The position numbers and the translations under genes were made by a program. The notes beneath the pieces were generated by a model. That model was not told the origin of the DNA. It ran no database searches and saw only the letters and a list, made by a program, of their open reading frames with translations. From Burkholderiaceae bacterium (GTDB lineage Bacteria > Pseudomonadota > Gammaproteobacteria > Burkholderiales > Burkholderiaceae_C), in the NCBI GenBank assembly GCA_016790515.1, contig JAEUOY010000077.1:58928-122927 (forward strand): a DNA stretch of 64,000 nucleotides, written 5' to 3'. Below, piece after piece: positions 54,784 through 64,000 of the stretch; position 1 is the first letter of the stretch; each line of letters begins with the position of its first letter.

Positions 54784-55524
54784 TCAGCGCACCGTCTCGA
54801 CCTCGGCGTCGAACAGGTACCCCGCCCCGCGCTGCGTGACGATGAAGCTCGGCCGCGACGGGTCGGCCTCGATCTTGCGCCGCAGCCGCAGCACCTGCAC
54901 GTCGATCGAGCGGTCGTAGACCTCGGCGTTGTGCAGCCTGGACAGCTCCAGCAGCTGGTCGCGCGACAGCGTGCGCCGCGGCGCCGACAGCAGCGCGATC
55001 AGCAGGCTGAACTCGCCGTTGGTCAGCTCCACCGGCCGGCCCTGCGGGTCCTTCAGCCGGCGCAGGCCGATGTTCAGCTCCCAGCCGCCGAAGCGGTAGG
55101 CGCGTGCCCGGTTCATCGCATCGGCCACGCTGGCCTGCGCCTGCGCGCGGCGCAGCAGCGCGCGGATGCGCGCCAGCAGCTCGCGGCTGGAAAAGGGCTT
55201 GGTCAGGTAGTCGTCGGCGCCGAGTTCCAGCCCCATCACGCGGTCGGCCTCCTCGGCGCGGCCGGTCAGCATCAGGATCGGCATCGTCGCCGACGCCTCG
55301 CGCAGCCGGCGCGCGATCTGCAGGCCGTCCTCGCCTGGCAGGCGCACGTCCAGCACCACCAGGTCGACGGTCTCGCGCGCCAGCAGCGCCATCAGCTCGG
55401 CGCCGCTGGCCAGCGCGCTGACGCGCAGCTCGTTGTCGCCCAGGTAGTCGCGCAGCAGCTCGCGGATCGCCGCGTCGTCGTCGACGGCGGCAATGTGGGG
55501 CCAGGCGTTGGCGGGCGGGTTCAT
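54784..55524 (-). CDS. OmpR-family response regulator
   Basis: A 246-residue regulator. Receiver domain (about 10-125) with acidic pair in AVDDD, phospho-acceptor Asp in LVVLDVRLPG and Lys in YLTKPF; C-terminal winged helix (about 145-240) with the OmpR-type ELTNGEFSLLIALL and VYDRSIDVQVLRLRRKIE. It starts 19 bases after the hybrid kinase gene, its likely partner. Target genes unknown. Confidence 0.93.
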   Translation of the reverse strand: MNPPANAWPHIAAVDDDAAIRELLRDYLGDNELRVSALASGAELMALLARETVDLVVLDVRLPGEDGLQIARRLREASATMPILMLTGRAEEADRVMGLELGADDYLTKPFSSRELLARIRALLRRAQAQASVADAMNRARAYRFGGWELNIGLRRLKDPQGRPVELTNGEFSLLIALLSAPRRTLSRDQLLELSRLHNAEVYDRSIDVQVLRLRRKIEADPSRPSFIVTQRGAGYLFDAEVETVR

Positions 55525-55543
55525 CGTCGGGCCGCAGCTTCAC

Positions 55544-58120
55544 CTACTTCGCCGGCATCTGCAAGCCGCGCCGCGCTCGCGCCAGCGCCGCGGCGATGTC
55601 GGCCGCCACCAGCGGCTTGCCCAGCACCGCGGCCGCGCCCAGCTCGCGCGCACGCTGCTGCAGCGCCGGCGTGACGAAGCCGCTCATCAGCACGACGGGC
55701 AGGTCGGGCCGCAGCGCGCGCGCGGCCAAGGCCAGCTCCGATCCCGTCAGCCCGGGCATCGCCTCGTCGCTGAGCAGCAGGTCGACGCGTTGCGGGTCGG
55801 CGCGCAGCGCTTGCAGCGCGTCGGCGCCGGACGTGAAGCCCACCGGCTCGTAGCCGAGTTCGGCCAGCATCTCCTCGCCCAGGCGCACCAGCGGTTCCTC
55901 GTCGTCGACCAGCAGCACCAGCTGCCCCTGGCCGCGCTCGACGGCCAACGCGGCGGGTGCGCGCGGTGCCGCCGCGTGGGCGCGCACCGGCAGGTAGACG
56001 CTGAATCGGCTGCCTTCGCCGACGGCACTGTCCACCGCGATGCCGCCGCCCAGCTCGGTGACGATGCCGTGCACCAGCGACAGGCCGAGCCCGGTGCCCA
56101 CGCCGACCTCCTTGGTGGTGAAGAAGGGGTCGAAGATGCGTTCGAGCAGCGCCGGCGCGATGCCGGCGCCGTTGTCGGCGACCCCCAGCCGCAGGTATTC
56201 GCCGGCGGGCAGCGTGCTGGTCGCCACCGCGCGCGGTACGGCGATCGTCTCCAGGTCCAGCGTCACCTCGAGCCGGCCCTGGCCGCGCAGCGCCTGCAGC
56301 GCGTTGGCGCACAGGTTCATCACCACCTGGTGGATCTGCGTCGCATCGCCGAGCACGCCGGCATCACCGGCGACCAGCTTGCGGCGCAGCGTGACGCCGG
56401 CGGGCAGTGTGGCCGCGACGCCGTCGAGCGCCTCGTCGACCACCGACTGAACGTGCACCGGCACGCGCGTGCCGGCGTCGCCGCCGCGCGCGAAGGCCAG
56501 GATTCGCTCGACCAGCGACTTGCCGCGCTGGCCGGCGGCGGCGATGGCGTCCAGGTGGCGGCGCAGCGGCGTGCCCTCGGGCGCGGCTTTCTGCGCCAGC
56601 TCGCCGTAGCCGACGATCGCCGACAGGATGTTGTTGAAGTCGTGCGCGATGCCGCCGGCCAGCGTGCCGATCGCCTCCAGCTTGCGCGCCTGCAGCAGCT
56701 GCTCCTCGAGCCGCCGGCGCTCGATCTCGGCCTGCTTGCGCCGCGTGATGTCGACGGTGGAGCCGGCCAGGCGCAGCGGCTGCCCGGCGGCGTCGCGGAA
56801 GCACTGCGCGCGGGTGTGGATCCAGCGTTCGCCGCCGTCCGCCGTGACGACGCGGAACTCGTGGTCCAGCCTCGGCGTGCGGCCGGCGACATGCTCTTCG
56901 CGGTTGTGGTGCACGCGCTCGCGGTCGTCGGGGTGCAGCGGCAGGCGCGAGAAGTACTCGCCGGCGCTGAGCACCTGCGCGCCGCCGGCCATGCCGAAGA
57001 GTTCGGACAGCCGGGCCGAGACGTAGACCTGCTGCGCCGGGATGTCCCACAGCCAGTGGCCTTCGTCCGAGCCGGTCATCGCCAGCGCATAGCGCTGCTC
57101 GGAGACCAGCAGCGAGCGGCGTGCGGCGTCGGCGCGCGCCAGCTGGCGCAGCGCCAGCCACAGCAGGCCGGCCGCCAGTGCACCCAGGCCCAGCGTGCGC
57201 AGCGTGGTGGTCAGCGCCTGCGCGCGCCACGGCGCCAGCGCGGCGCCGGCGTCGCGCGAGACGGCGACCACCAGCGGGTAGTCGGGCACCACCTGCAGCG
57301 CGACGAAGTGGTCGGCGCCGTCCACCGGGCTGGGCAGCCGCGCCACCGCCGAGGTCGCCGGCCCGCCCGGCGGCAGCAGCCGGTCGAGCACGTCCAGGCG
57401 CCTGCCCAGCATGCCCTCGGCCGACGGGTAGCGCGCGAGCAGCCAGCCTTGCCGGTGCGCCAGCGCAATGCGGGTGGCCGAGTCGGGGTAGCTGTCGCGG
57501 TAGAAGTTCTGGAAGTACTCGACGCGCCCCGGCGCGCCGACCACGCCGGCAAAGCGGCCGCTGCCGTCCTCGAAGCGGCGCCCGATGGGAAAGACGCGGC
57601 GCTGGGTGCCCGGGCTCGTGCGCACGTTCTCGATCGTCAGCCCGGCGCCGCGCTCGTCGCGCAGCCGGCCGAATGGCGCCTGTGCGGCGATGCTCAGCGG
57701 CGCCATCATCGACGACGGCACCTGCGACACCGCACGCGCCTGGCCGTCGGGCCCGAACACGACCAGGCCGTCGGTCTGCACCAGCCCCTGGGCTTCGGCA
57801 TGCAGGTGGCGGTGCAGCGCGTCGGTATCGGCCAGCGAGAGCGTGCCGCGCTTCAGCTCCTGCGCCAGGTGCGTGAGCACCACGTCGACGGCCTGGATGC
57901 TGCGCGCGGTCTGCTCGGCGATGACCCTGGCCTGCGATGCGAGTTCGCGTTCGGTGCTGCGCACCGTCTCGGCCTGGCTGCGCCAGATGTCGTGGCCCGC
58001 CTGCGCCGCCATCACGGCGATGAAGGCGCCGCCCAGCCAGGCGAGCCGGCGCGGCGACCAGCCGCCGGGCAGGTCGTGCACCGGCGGCGCGGCCGGTTGG
58101 GGGTCGGGGGCGGGTTGCAT
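55544..58120 (-). CDS. Hybrid sensor histidine kinase with PAS and receiver domains
   Basis: An 858-residue membrane kinase. Two membrane segments (about 27-42 and 306-326) enclose a periplasmic dCache-like sensor of about 260 residues; then a PAS/PAC domain (about 335-462, ending [10 protein letters not shown]), a HisKA-type domain with His493 in AHDFNNILS, the ATPase domain ([23 protein letters not shown]) and a C-terminal receiver with Asp in [10 protein letters not shown]. There is no HPt domain. ATG 58120 fits a normal N-terminus; the open frame upstream is not supported. It is co-transcribed with the response regulator and divergent from thioesterase copy 2. Confidence 0.92.
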   Translation of the reverse strand: MQPAPDPQPAAPPVHDLPGGWSPRRLAWLGGAFIAVMAAQAGHDIWRSQAETVRSTERELASQARVIAEQTARSIQAVDVVLTHLAQELKRGTLSLADTDALHRHLHAEAQGLVQTDGLVVFGPDGQARAVSQVPSSMMAPLSIAAQAPFGRLRDERGAGLTIENVRTSPGTQRRVFPIGRRFEDGSGRFAGVVGAPGRVEYFQNFYRDSYPDSATRIALAHRQGWLLARYPSAEGMLGRRLDVLDRLLPPGGPATSAVARLPSPVDGADHFVALQVVPDYPLVVAVSRDAGAALAPWRAQALTTTLRTLGLGALAAGLLWLALRQLARADAARRSLLVSEQRYALAMTGSDEGHWLWDIPAQQVYVSARLSELFGMAGGAQVLSAGEYFSRLPLHPDDRERVHHNREEHVAGRTPRLDHEFRVVTADGGERWIHTRAQCFRDAAGQPLRLAGSTVDITRRKQAEIERRRLEEQLLQARKLEAIGTLAGGIAHDFNNILSAIVGYGELAQKAAPEGTPLRRHLDAIAAAGQRGKSLVERILAFARGGDAGTRVPVHVQSVVDEALDGVAATLPAGVTLRRKLVAGDAGVLGDATQIHQVVMNLCANALQALRGQGRLEVTLDLETIAVPRAVATSTLPAGEYLRLGVADNGAGIAPALLERIFDPFFTTKEVGVGTGLGLSLVHGIVTELGGGIAVDSAVGEGSRFSVYLPVRAHAAAPRAPAALAVERGQGQLVLLVDDEEPLVRLGEEMLAELGYEPVGFTSGADALQALRADPQRVDLLLSDEAMPGLTGSELALAARALRPDLPVVLMSGFVTPALQQRARELGAAAVLGKPLVAADIAAALARARRGLQMPAK

Positions 58121-58315
58121 GGCGATGGCTGCCACTGTGGCATCGGTCCGCCGCCGCTGCGTTGCGCGCGCCCGGTCACTGCGTTTCAACTGAAATGTCC
58201 GGGTGCCCGATGTCCGATGAAACAAGCGCCGTGGCCGGCCGCAACCGCGCTGCAACCGGGCGCGGGCGCAATCGTGGCCATGGACTCCCGTCACCCCACC
58301 GAACGAGGCATCGGC

Positions 58316-58741
58316 ATGCTGACCTACCGCGGTACCGTCTACCCCTGGCATTGCGACCACATGGGCCACATGAACGTGATGTGGTACGTGGGCAAGTTCG
58401 ACGAAGCCACCTGGCAGTTCTTCCACGCGATCGGCCTGTCGCCGGCCTTCCTGCGCGCCCAGTCGCGCGGCATGGCGGCGGTCGAACAGCGCATCACCTA
58501 TGTGCGCGAACTGCGGGCCGGCGCGGTGGTATCGATCCGGACGACGGTCTCCGAGGTCCACGCCAGGCGCCTGGTGTTCTCGCACGAGATGCTGAACGAC
58601 GAAACCGGCCTGCTGGCCGCCAGCACCAGCTTGACCGGCGTGCACATGGACACTGCAGCGCGCAGGTCCTGCGCGTTGCCGGAGGCGGTGACGGCCGCCG
58701 CCCGGGCACTGCTGGCGACACCGGAAACCGGGACACGCTGA
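58316..58741 (+). CDS. Hot-dog acyl-CoA thioesterase (4HBT type), copy 2
   Basis: A 141-residue paralogue of the protein at 52518. Residues 1-34 are identical (with the catalytic [11 protein letters not shown]), though 14 of the 34 codons differ, all silently; the rest is clearly similar with conservative changes. The later segments [17 protein letters not shown] and GVHMDT also match. It is a single gene between the hybrid kinase and rimO. The 195-base upstream gap has a short palindrome (TTTCAACTGAAA, 58184). Confidence 0.87.
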   Translation: MLTYRGTVYPWHCDHMGHMNVMWYVGKFDEATWQFFHAIGLSPAFLRAQSRGMAAVEQRITYVRELRAGAVVSIRTTVSEVHARRLVFSHEMLNDETGLLAASTSLTGVHMDTAARRSCALPEAVTAAARALLATPETGTR

Positions 58742-58848
58742 CCCCGGGGCAAGCCATCGATGCCAGCGGGCCAGGGCTGGCGATCGCTCGTCCAGCGCGC
58801 CGATACCCGGCGCGACCTTGCGGGCCGCCGATCGGCGAAAATCTACCG

Positions 58849-60261
58849 ATGTCCCCTGACACCGCCACCGCCGACGCCGCCAGCGCGCCCAGGATCGGCT
58901 TCGTCTCGCTCGGCTGCCCGAAGGCGCTGACCGATTCCGAACTGATCCTGACCCAGCTCAGCGCCGAGGGCTACCAGACCAGCAAGCGCTTCGAAGGCGC
59001 CGACCTGGTGATCGTCAACACCTGCGGCTTCATCGACGATGCGGTCAAGGAGAGCCTGGACACCATCGGCGAGGCACTGGCCGCCAACGGCCGGGTGATC
59101 GTCACCGGCTGCCTGGGCGCGCGCGCCGGCGACGACGGCGGCAACCTGGTGCGGCAGATGCACCCCAGCGTGCTGGCCGTCACCGGCCCGCATGCGACGC
59201 AGGAGGTGATGGACGCGGTGCACCGGCATGTGCCGAAGCCGCACGACCCGTTCGTCGACCTGGTGCCCGAGGTCCGGTCGCAGTTCCGCGGCGAAGCCGG
59301 CATCAAGCTGACGCCTCGTCACTACGCGTATCTCAAGATCAGCGAGGGCTGCAACCACCACTGCAGCTTCTGCATCATCCCCAGCATGCGCGGCACGCTG
59401 GCGTCGCGGCCGGTCGGCGAGGTGCTGTCCGAAGCCCGGGCGCTGTTCGAGTCGGGCGTCAAGGAACTGCTGGTCGTCAGCCAGGACACCAGCGCCTACG
59501 GGGTCGATGTCAAGTACCGCACCGGCTTCTTCGACGGCCGGCCGGTCAGGACCCGGCTGACCGAGCTGTGCGAGGCGCTGGCCGATCTGGCCCGGCCACA
59601 TGGCGCCTGGGTGCGGCTGCACTACGTCTACCCCTATCCGCATGTCGACGAGCTGCTGCCGCTGATGGCCGACGGGCGCATCCTGCCGTACCTGGACGTG
59701 CCGTTCCAGCACTCGCACCCCGACGTGCTGCGCCGCATGAAGCGCCCGGCCAGCGGCGAGCGCAACCTCGACCGGCTGCTGGCCTGGCGCGAGGCCTGCC
59801 CCGAACTGGTCGTCCGCTCGACCTTCATCGCCGGCTTCCCCGGCGAGACCGAGGCCGAGTTCGAGCACCTGCTGAACTTCGTGCGCGAGGCGCAGATCGA
59901 CCGTGCCGGCTGCTTCGCGTACTCGCCGGTCAAGGGCGCGGCGGCCAACGATCTGCCCGGCGCGCTGCCGGCCGGGCTGCGCGAGGAGCGCCGCGCGCGC
60001 TTCATGGCGGTGGCCGAGGAAGTCTCGATCGCCCGGCTGCGGCGGCGCATCGGCGCGACGATGCAGGTGCTGGTCGACCACGCGCCGGCGCTGGGCCGCA
60101 AGGGCGGCGTCGGCCGCAGCTACGCCGATGCGCCCGAGATCGACGGCACGGTGCGGCTGCTGCCGCCCGAGAAGGCCAGCAAGACCCTGAAGGCGGGTGA
60201 ATTCACCCGCGCCCGCATCGTGGCCGCGGAGGGCCACGACCTGATCGGACAACCCGTCTGA
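58849..60261 (+). CDS. rimO: Ribosomal protein S12 methylthiotransferase
   Basis: A 470-residue radical-SAM enzyme that adds a methylthio group to Asp of ribosomal protein S12. Domains in order: UPF0004 with Cys in GCPK, NTCGF and GCLG (second 4Fe-4S cluster); radical-SAM core with CNHHCSFC (about 167-174); and a C-terminal TRAM domain (about 395-470). [12 protein letters not shown] is the RimO form. The ATG at 58849 has only a weak ribosome binding site. Length is usual for the family. Confidence 0.96.
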   Translation: MSPDTATADAASAPRIGFVSLGCPKALTDSELILTQLSAEGYQTSKRFEGADLVIVNTCGFIDDAVKESLDTIGEALAANGRVIVTGCLGARAGDDGGNLVRQMHPSVLAVTGPHATQEVMDAVHRHVPKPHDPFVDLVPEVRSQFRGEAGIKLTPRHYAYLKISEGCNHHCSFCIIPSMRGTLASRPVGEVLSEARALFESGVKELLVVSQDTSAYGVDVKYRTGFFDGRPVRTRLTELCEALADLARPHGAWVRLHYVYPYPHVDELLPLMADGRILPYLDVPFQHSHPDVLRRMKRPASGERNLDRLLAWREACPELVVRSTFIAGFPGETEAEFEHLLNFVREAQIDRAGCFAYSPVKGAAANDLPGALPAGLREERRARFMAVAEEVSIARLRRRIGATMQVLVDHAPALGRKGGVGRSYADAPEIDGTVRLLPPEKASKTLKAGEFTRARIVAAEGHDLIGQPV

Positions 60262-60309
60262 CCGACCGAATCCGACCGACCGAATCCGACCGACCGAATC
60301 CGACCGACC
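60260..60309. repeat. 14-bp tandem repeat in the rimO-cystathionine lyase gap
   Basis: Three full copies and one 8-base partial copy of GACCGACCGAATCC, filling the whole space between the rimO stop codon (60259-60261, which it overlaps) and the ATG at 60310. It leaves no Shine-Dalgarno sequence in front of the downstream gene. Confidence 0.95.
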
Positions 60310-61482
60310 ATGAGCGACCCTCGAGACCTGACCACCCACCTGCTGCATCACCCCTACCAGCCGCCCGACAGCTGGGGCGCCGTGCCGCCCGGCGTGTTCA
60401 AGGCCTCGACGGTGATCTTTCCCGATGTCGCCGCGCTGCGCGGGCGCACCTACACCGCGAAGACCGGCTACACCTACGGTCTTCGCGGCACGCCGACCAC
60501 CTACCTGCTGGAAGAACGCCTGGCCACGCTGGAAGGCGGCCGCTTCTGCATCCTGTCGCCCAGCGGGCTGGCGGCGATCATGAACGTCGACCTCGCGCTG
60601 CTGAACCAGGGCGACGAGCTGCTGCTGCCGGACAACGTCTACGGCCCGTCGGCCGACCTGGCCGCCAGCGTGCTGTCGCGCTGGGGCATCACCCACCAGC
60701 GCTACGACCCGATGAACCCGGCCGACCTGGCGGCGCGCATCAGCGAGCGCACCAAGCTGGTCTGGATCGAGGCGCCAGGGTCGGTGACGATGGAATTCCC
60801 CGATCTGCCGGCGCTGGTGGCGGCGGCCAAGGCGCGTGGCGTGCTGACCGCGCTGGACAACACCTGGGGCGCCGGGCTCGCCTTTCGCCCGTTCGACCTG
60901 GACGTCGACATCGTGATGCATGCGCTGACCAAGTACCCCTCGGGCGGCGCCGACGTGCTGATGGGCTCGGTCGTCAGCCGCGACGAGGCACTGCACCTGA
61001 AGATCCTGAAGGTGCACGGCCAGCTCGGCCTGGGTGTCGCGGCCAACGATGCCGAGTTCATCCTGCGCGGGCTGAACACGATGGCCTTGCGCTACCACGC
61101 GCACGACGCCGCGGCGCGCGAGCTCGCCGCCTTCCTCGGCCGTCAGCCGCAGGTCACCCGGGTGCTGCACCCGGCGCTGCCCGGCTCGCCCGGCCACGAC
61201 CACTGGGCCGCCAACTGCAGCGCCGCGGCCGGCCTGTTCTCGGTGCTGTTCGACCCGGCGCTGCGCCAGCAACAGGTCGACGCCTTCGTCGATGCGCTGC
61301 AGCTGTTTCGGATCGGTTATTCCTGGGGCGGCCCGGTCAGCCTGGTCGTGCCCTACGACCTGGGCGCGATGCGCGCCGACCGCTCGGTGCTGCCGGGCCA
61401 CCTGGTTCGATTCTCGATCGGGCTCGAGGCGGTGGCCGACCTGCAGGCCGACCTGGCGCAGGCCTTGCGCGTGATGGGCTGA
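60310..61482 (+). CDS. metC: Cystathionine beta-lyase
   Basis: A 390-residue PLP enzyme (Cys/Met metabolism family) that cleaves cystathionine to homocysteine, pyruvate and ammonia. Seen: KTGYTYGLRGTPT, the cofactor pocket SPSGLAA, LDNTWGAG (Asp binding the pyridine N), and the PLP Lys in HALTKYPSGG (about 208-213). C-terminal FRIGYSWGG and VRFSIGLE bind the substrate carboxylate. The MetC-like form of these loops favours beta-lyase over gamma-synthase. It directly follows a tandem repeat with no ribosome binding site and may be translated by read-on from rimO. Confidence 0.9.
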   Translation: MSDPRDLTTHLLHHPYQPPDSWGAVPPGVFKASTVIFPDVAALRGRTYTAKTGYTYGLRGTPTTYLLEERLATLEGGRFCILSPSGLAAIMNVDLALLNQGDELLLPDNVYGPSADLAASVLSRWGITHQRYDPMNPADLAARISERTKLVWIEAPGSVTMEFPDLPALVAAAKARGVLTALDNTWGAGLAFRPFDLDVDIVMHALTKYPSGGADVLMGSVVSRDEALHLKILKVHGQLGLGVAANDAEFILRGLNTMALRYHAHDAAARELAAFLGRQPQVTRVLHPALPGSPGHDHWAANCSAAAGLFSVLFDPALRQQQVDAFVDALQLFRIGYSWGGPVSLVVPYDLGAMRADRSVLPGHLVRFSIGLEAVADLQADLAQALRVMG

Positions 61483-61663
61483 TGCGCAGGCCTGCGCCGT
61501 GACGGCGGCCGGCTGTGATCGCCAGTGCGGCGGGGGCCGCCGCCAGGCGGTCGCCCCGGTCGGCGAGGGCCTGCGCGGGGCGGCTCAAGTCGGCCGCATC
61601 TTCGGTCGATAAGCCAGCGATGCACCCGGACCCCGGCCCCGTGTCGTCGCTGGCATTCGCCGC

Positions 61664-63472
61664 ATGCCCAGCGTGCTGAAGGCCGCGCCGCGCCGGCGTG
61701 CCGCTGCCCAGCCGGTCCGGCGACGGCAGCGCCTGCCGGTTGCGCCGTCGGTTGGATCGAAGCCGGCGCCGGCCCACCCGCCGGTGCCGCACGCGCTGTA
61801 CCAGTTCGCCATCGAACAATTGCCCCATGGCCTGAGCATGTTCGACGGCGACGACCGGCTGGTCGTGGCCAATCGGCGCTACCGCCTGATCTGGCAGCTG
61901 CCCGACCACCTCTGCCGCCCCGGCACGCATTTCGCCGACATCATCGCTGCCAGCCACGGCGCCCGGCTGGTCGTCGACGAACTCGAGCCGGTGACCGATC
62001 CGACGCAACCCGGCCGGCGGCGGCGCGAATGGCAGCTCGACGATGGCCGCATCATCGAGGTGACGATCACCCGCCTGCCCGGCGGCGCCTGCGTGGCGCT
62101 GCATGCCGACGTCACCGAGCAGCGCCAGGCGCAGATGCAGGTCGCCCACATGGCCCGTCACGACATGCTGACCGGCCTGTGCAACCGGGCCCAGTTGGTC
62201 GAGCAGATGCTGAAGCTGCTGCCGCGCACCCAGCGTGGCGAGGCGCTGGCGGTGCTGCTGGTCGACCTGGACCGCTTCAAGACCGTCAACGACACGCTGG
62301 GCCACGGCGCGGGCGATGCCCTGCTGCGGCAGGTGGCCGGGCGCATGCGCGAATGCGTGCGCGAGGGCGACACCATCGCCCGCCTGGGTGGCGACGAATT
62401 CGCGGTGCTCCAGGCCGGCAGCCACCAGCCGTCGGCCGCCAGCGCGCTGGCGCGGCGGCTGGTCGACGTGCTGTCGCTGCCCTTCGACCTGGCCGGCCAG
62501 CTGGCCCATATCGGGGCCAGCGTCGGCATCGCGGTGGCGCCGTTCGACGCCACCGAGGTCGAGCCGCTGCTCGAGTGCGCCGATCTGGCGCTGTACCGGG
62601 CCAAGTCGGCGGGCCGCGGCGTGCTGCGCTTCTTCGAGCCCGAGATGGATGCCTGTGTGCAGCTGCGCCGCCAGATGGAAGTCGACCTGCGCCGTGCCAT
62701 CGACCAGCAGGACTTCGAGCTCGCCTACCAGGCGCAGGTGGCGCTGCCCGGGCTCGCGCTGACGGGCGCGGAGGCGCTGATCCACTGGCGGCACCCGACG
62801 CGCGGCCGGATCTCGCCGGCCGACTTCGTTCCGGTGGCCGAGGAGACCGGCCTGATCATCCCGATCGGCCGCTGGGTGCTGCACCAGGCCTGCCGGGATG
62901 CCGCCGGCTGGCCGGCGCCGCTGCGCGTCGCGGTCAAGGTCTCGGCGGTGCAGTTCAGGAGCCGCAGCCTGATGCACGACGTGCTGGCGGCGCTGCAGGA
63001 CAGCGGCCTGCCGCCGCAGCGGCTGGAACTGGAGATCACCGAGGCGGTGCTGCTGGCCGACACCGGGCACACGCTGTCGGTTCTGCACGCGCTGCGCGAG
63101 CGCGGGGTGCGCACCTCGCTGGACGATTTCGGCGCCGGCTACGCGTCGCTGAGCCATCTGCGGCGCTTCCCGTTCGACAAGCTCCAGATCGACCGCTCGC
63201 TCATCGCCGACCTGCACCGCGGCGGCGACGCCCGGGCGATCGTCGAGGCGATCGCCGGGCTCGGCCGCGGCCTGGGCATGACGATCACCGCCGAAGGCGT
63301 CGAGACCGCCGGACAGCTGGCCGCGCTGCAGGCCGCCGGCTGTGGCGAGGTGCAGGGCGACCTGTTCAGCCGGCCCTGTGCAGCGGACGATCTGTCGAAA
63401 CTGATCGCCGACAGCGCCGCCGCGGGACGGCTGCACGGCGGCGCCGACGCCGCCACCGCCGGTCCGGCCTGA
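61664..63472 (+). CDS. PAS-GGDEF-EAL cyclic-di-GMP protein
   Basis: A 602-residue cytoplasmic protein. A basic N-terminal 40 residues, a PAS domain (about 44-155), a GGDEF domain with intact GGDEF (242-246) and I-site RxxD (233-236), and an EAL domain with EAL (370-372), DDFG (487-490), Lys506, Glu544 and Gln564. One metal-site position is changed: VxVSAVQF has Lys425 where active EAL phosphodiesterases have Asn (VNLS). It thus likely makes c-di-GMP under product control, while its phosphodiesterase activity is doubtful. It has no membrane segment. The 181-base upstream gap shows no clear promoter. Confidence 0.92.
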   Translation: MPSVLKAAPRRRAAAQPVRRRQRLPVAPSVGSKPAPAHPPVPHALYQFAIEQLPHGLSMFDGDDRLVVANRRYRLIWQLPDHLCRPGTHFADIIAASHGARLVVDELEPVTDPTQPGRRRREWQLDDGRIIEVTITRLPGGACVALHADVTEQRQAQMQVAHMARHDMLTGLCNRAQLVEQMLKLLPRTQRGEALAVLLVDLDRFKTVNDTLGHGAGDALLRQVAGRMRECVREGDTIARLGGDEFAVLQAGSHQPSAASALARRLVDVLSLPFDLAGQLAHIGASVGIAVAPFDATEVEPLLECADLALYRAKSAGRGVLRFFEPEMDACVQLRRQMEVDLRRAIDQQDFELAYQAQVALPGLALTGAEALIHWRHPTRGRISPADFVPVAEETGLIIPIGRWVLHQACRDAAGWPAPLRVAVKVSAVQFRSRSLMHDVLAALQDSGLPPQRLELEITEAVLLADTGHTLSVLHALRERGVRTSLDDFGAGYASLSHLRRFPFDKLQIDRSLIADLHRGGDARAIVEAIAGLGRGLGMTITAEGVETAGQLAALQAAGCGEVQGDLFSRPCAADDLSKLIADSAAAGRLHGGADAATAGPA

Positions 63473-63489
63473 CCGGTGCCGCGGCGGCG

Positions 63490-64000
<511 letters not shown>

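Noticed and set aside
58184-58195. Palindrome TTTCAACTGAAA between kinase and thioesterase copy 2
   Set aside because: Short and without a partner site or recognisable promoter; may be chance.

Overview
The window is very GC-rich (coding third positions almost all G or C), and its gene content points to a member of the Burkholderiales (Betaproteobacteria), probably near the Rubrivivax/Leptothrix/Methylibium group: PhaR-type PHB regulation, a phasin, E. coli-type ArgG, several LIV-type ABC genes and DUF1127 proteins. This placement is inference from gene content. It reads as ordinary chromosome: I saw no IS element, integrase, phage integration site, CRISPR array, rRNA or tRNA. No gap between called genes exceeds 300 bases.

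Layout. 1-2158: the end of an unrecognised gene and a collagen-like protein with 36 uninterrupted Gly-X-Y triplets. 2207-13464: a likely low-oxygen/stress island. A P-type ATPase is divergent from an operon of acetate-CoA ligase, pyruvate dehydrogenase E1-alpha, E1-beta, E2 and an acyl carrier protein, facing a USP-like protein and a Lon-type protease; an FNR/Anr-like box lies between the divergent genes. 13552-18958: phenylalanine/tyrosine catabolism (PhhA, pterin carbinolamine dehydratase, FahA, a VOC protein, HppD, an amino-acid dehydrogenase). 19075-22586: a TrpXYZ-like ABC importer divergent from an Lrp/AsnC regulator, probably supplying that pathway.

22624-37239 is the most unusual region. 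A tightly packed nine-gene minus-strand operon encodes a complete LIV-type ABC importer (LivK-H-M-G-F), a wax ester synthase/DGAT, a phasin, a lipase-like hydrolase and an acetyl-CoA hydrolase/transferase. Just upstream are a class I HMG-CoA reductase and a divergent MalT-like LuxR regulator. The same 18-bp palindromic sequence occurs upstream of the operon and in the HMGR/luxR intergenic region, which suggests one regulon joining uptake, CoA chemistry and neutral-lipid storage.

37367-49198: phaR, an alpha/beta hydrolase, a seven-gene RND efflux operon with two DUF1127-type small proteins and a 50-residue membrane peptide at its head, a flavin monooxygenase and a PLD-family lipoprotein. 49478-54731: a TetR gene divergent from a serine hydrolase/AOC-like/thioesterase group (including an ORF interrupted by an amber stop), and a LysR gene divergent from a small membrane protein; both divergent regions hold clear palindromes. 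54784-64000: a two-component system, a second copy of the thioesterase, rimO, a cystathionine beta-lyase preceded by a 14-bp tandem repeat, a PAS-GGDEF-EAL protein, and the 3' end of argG.
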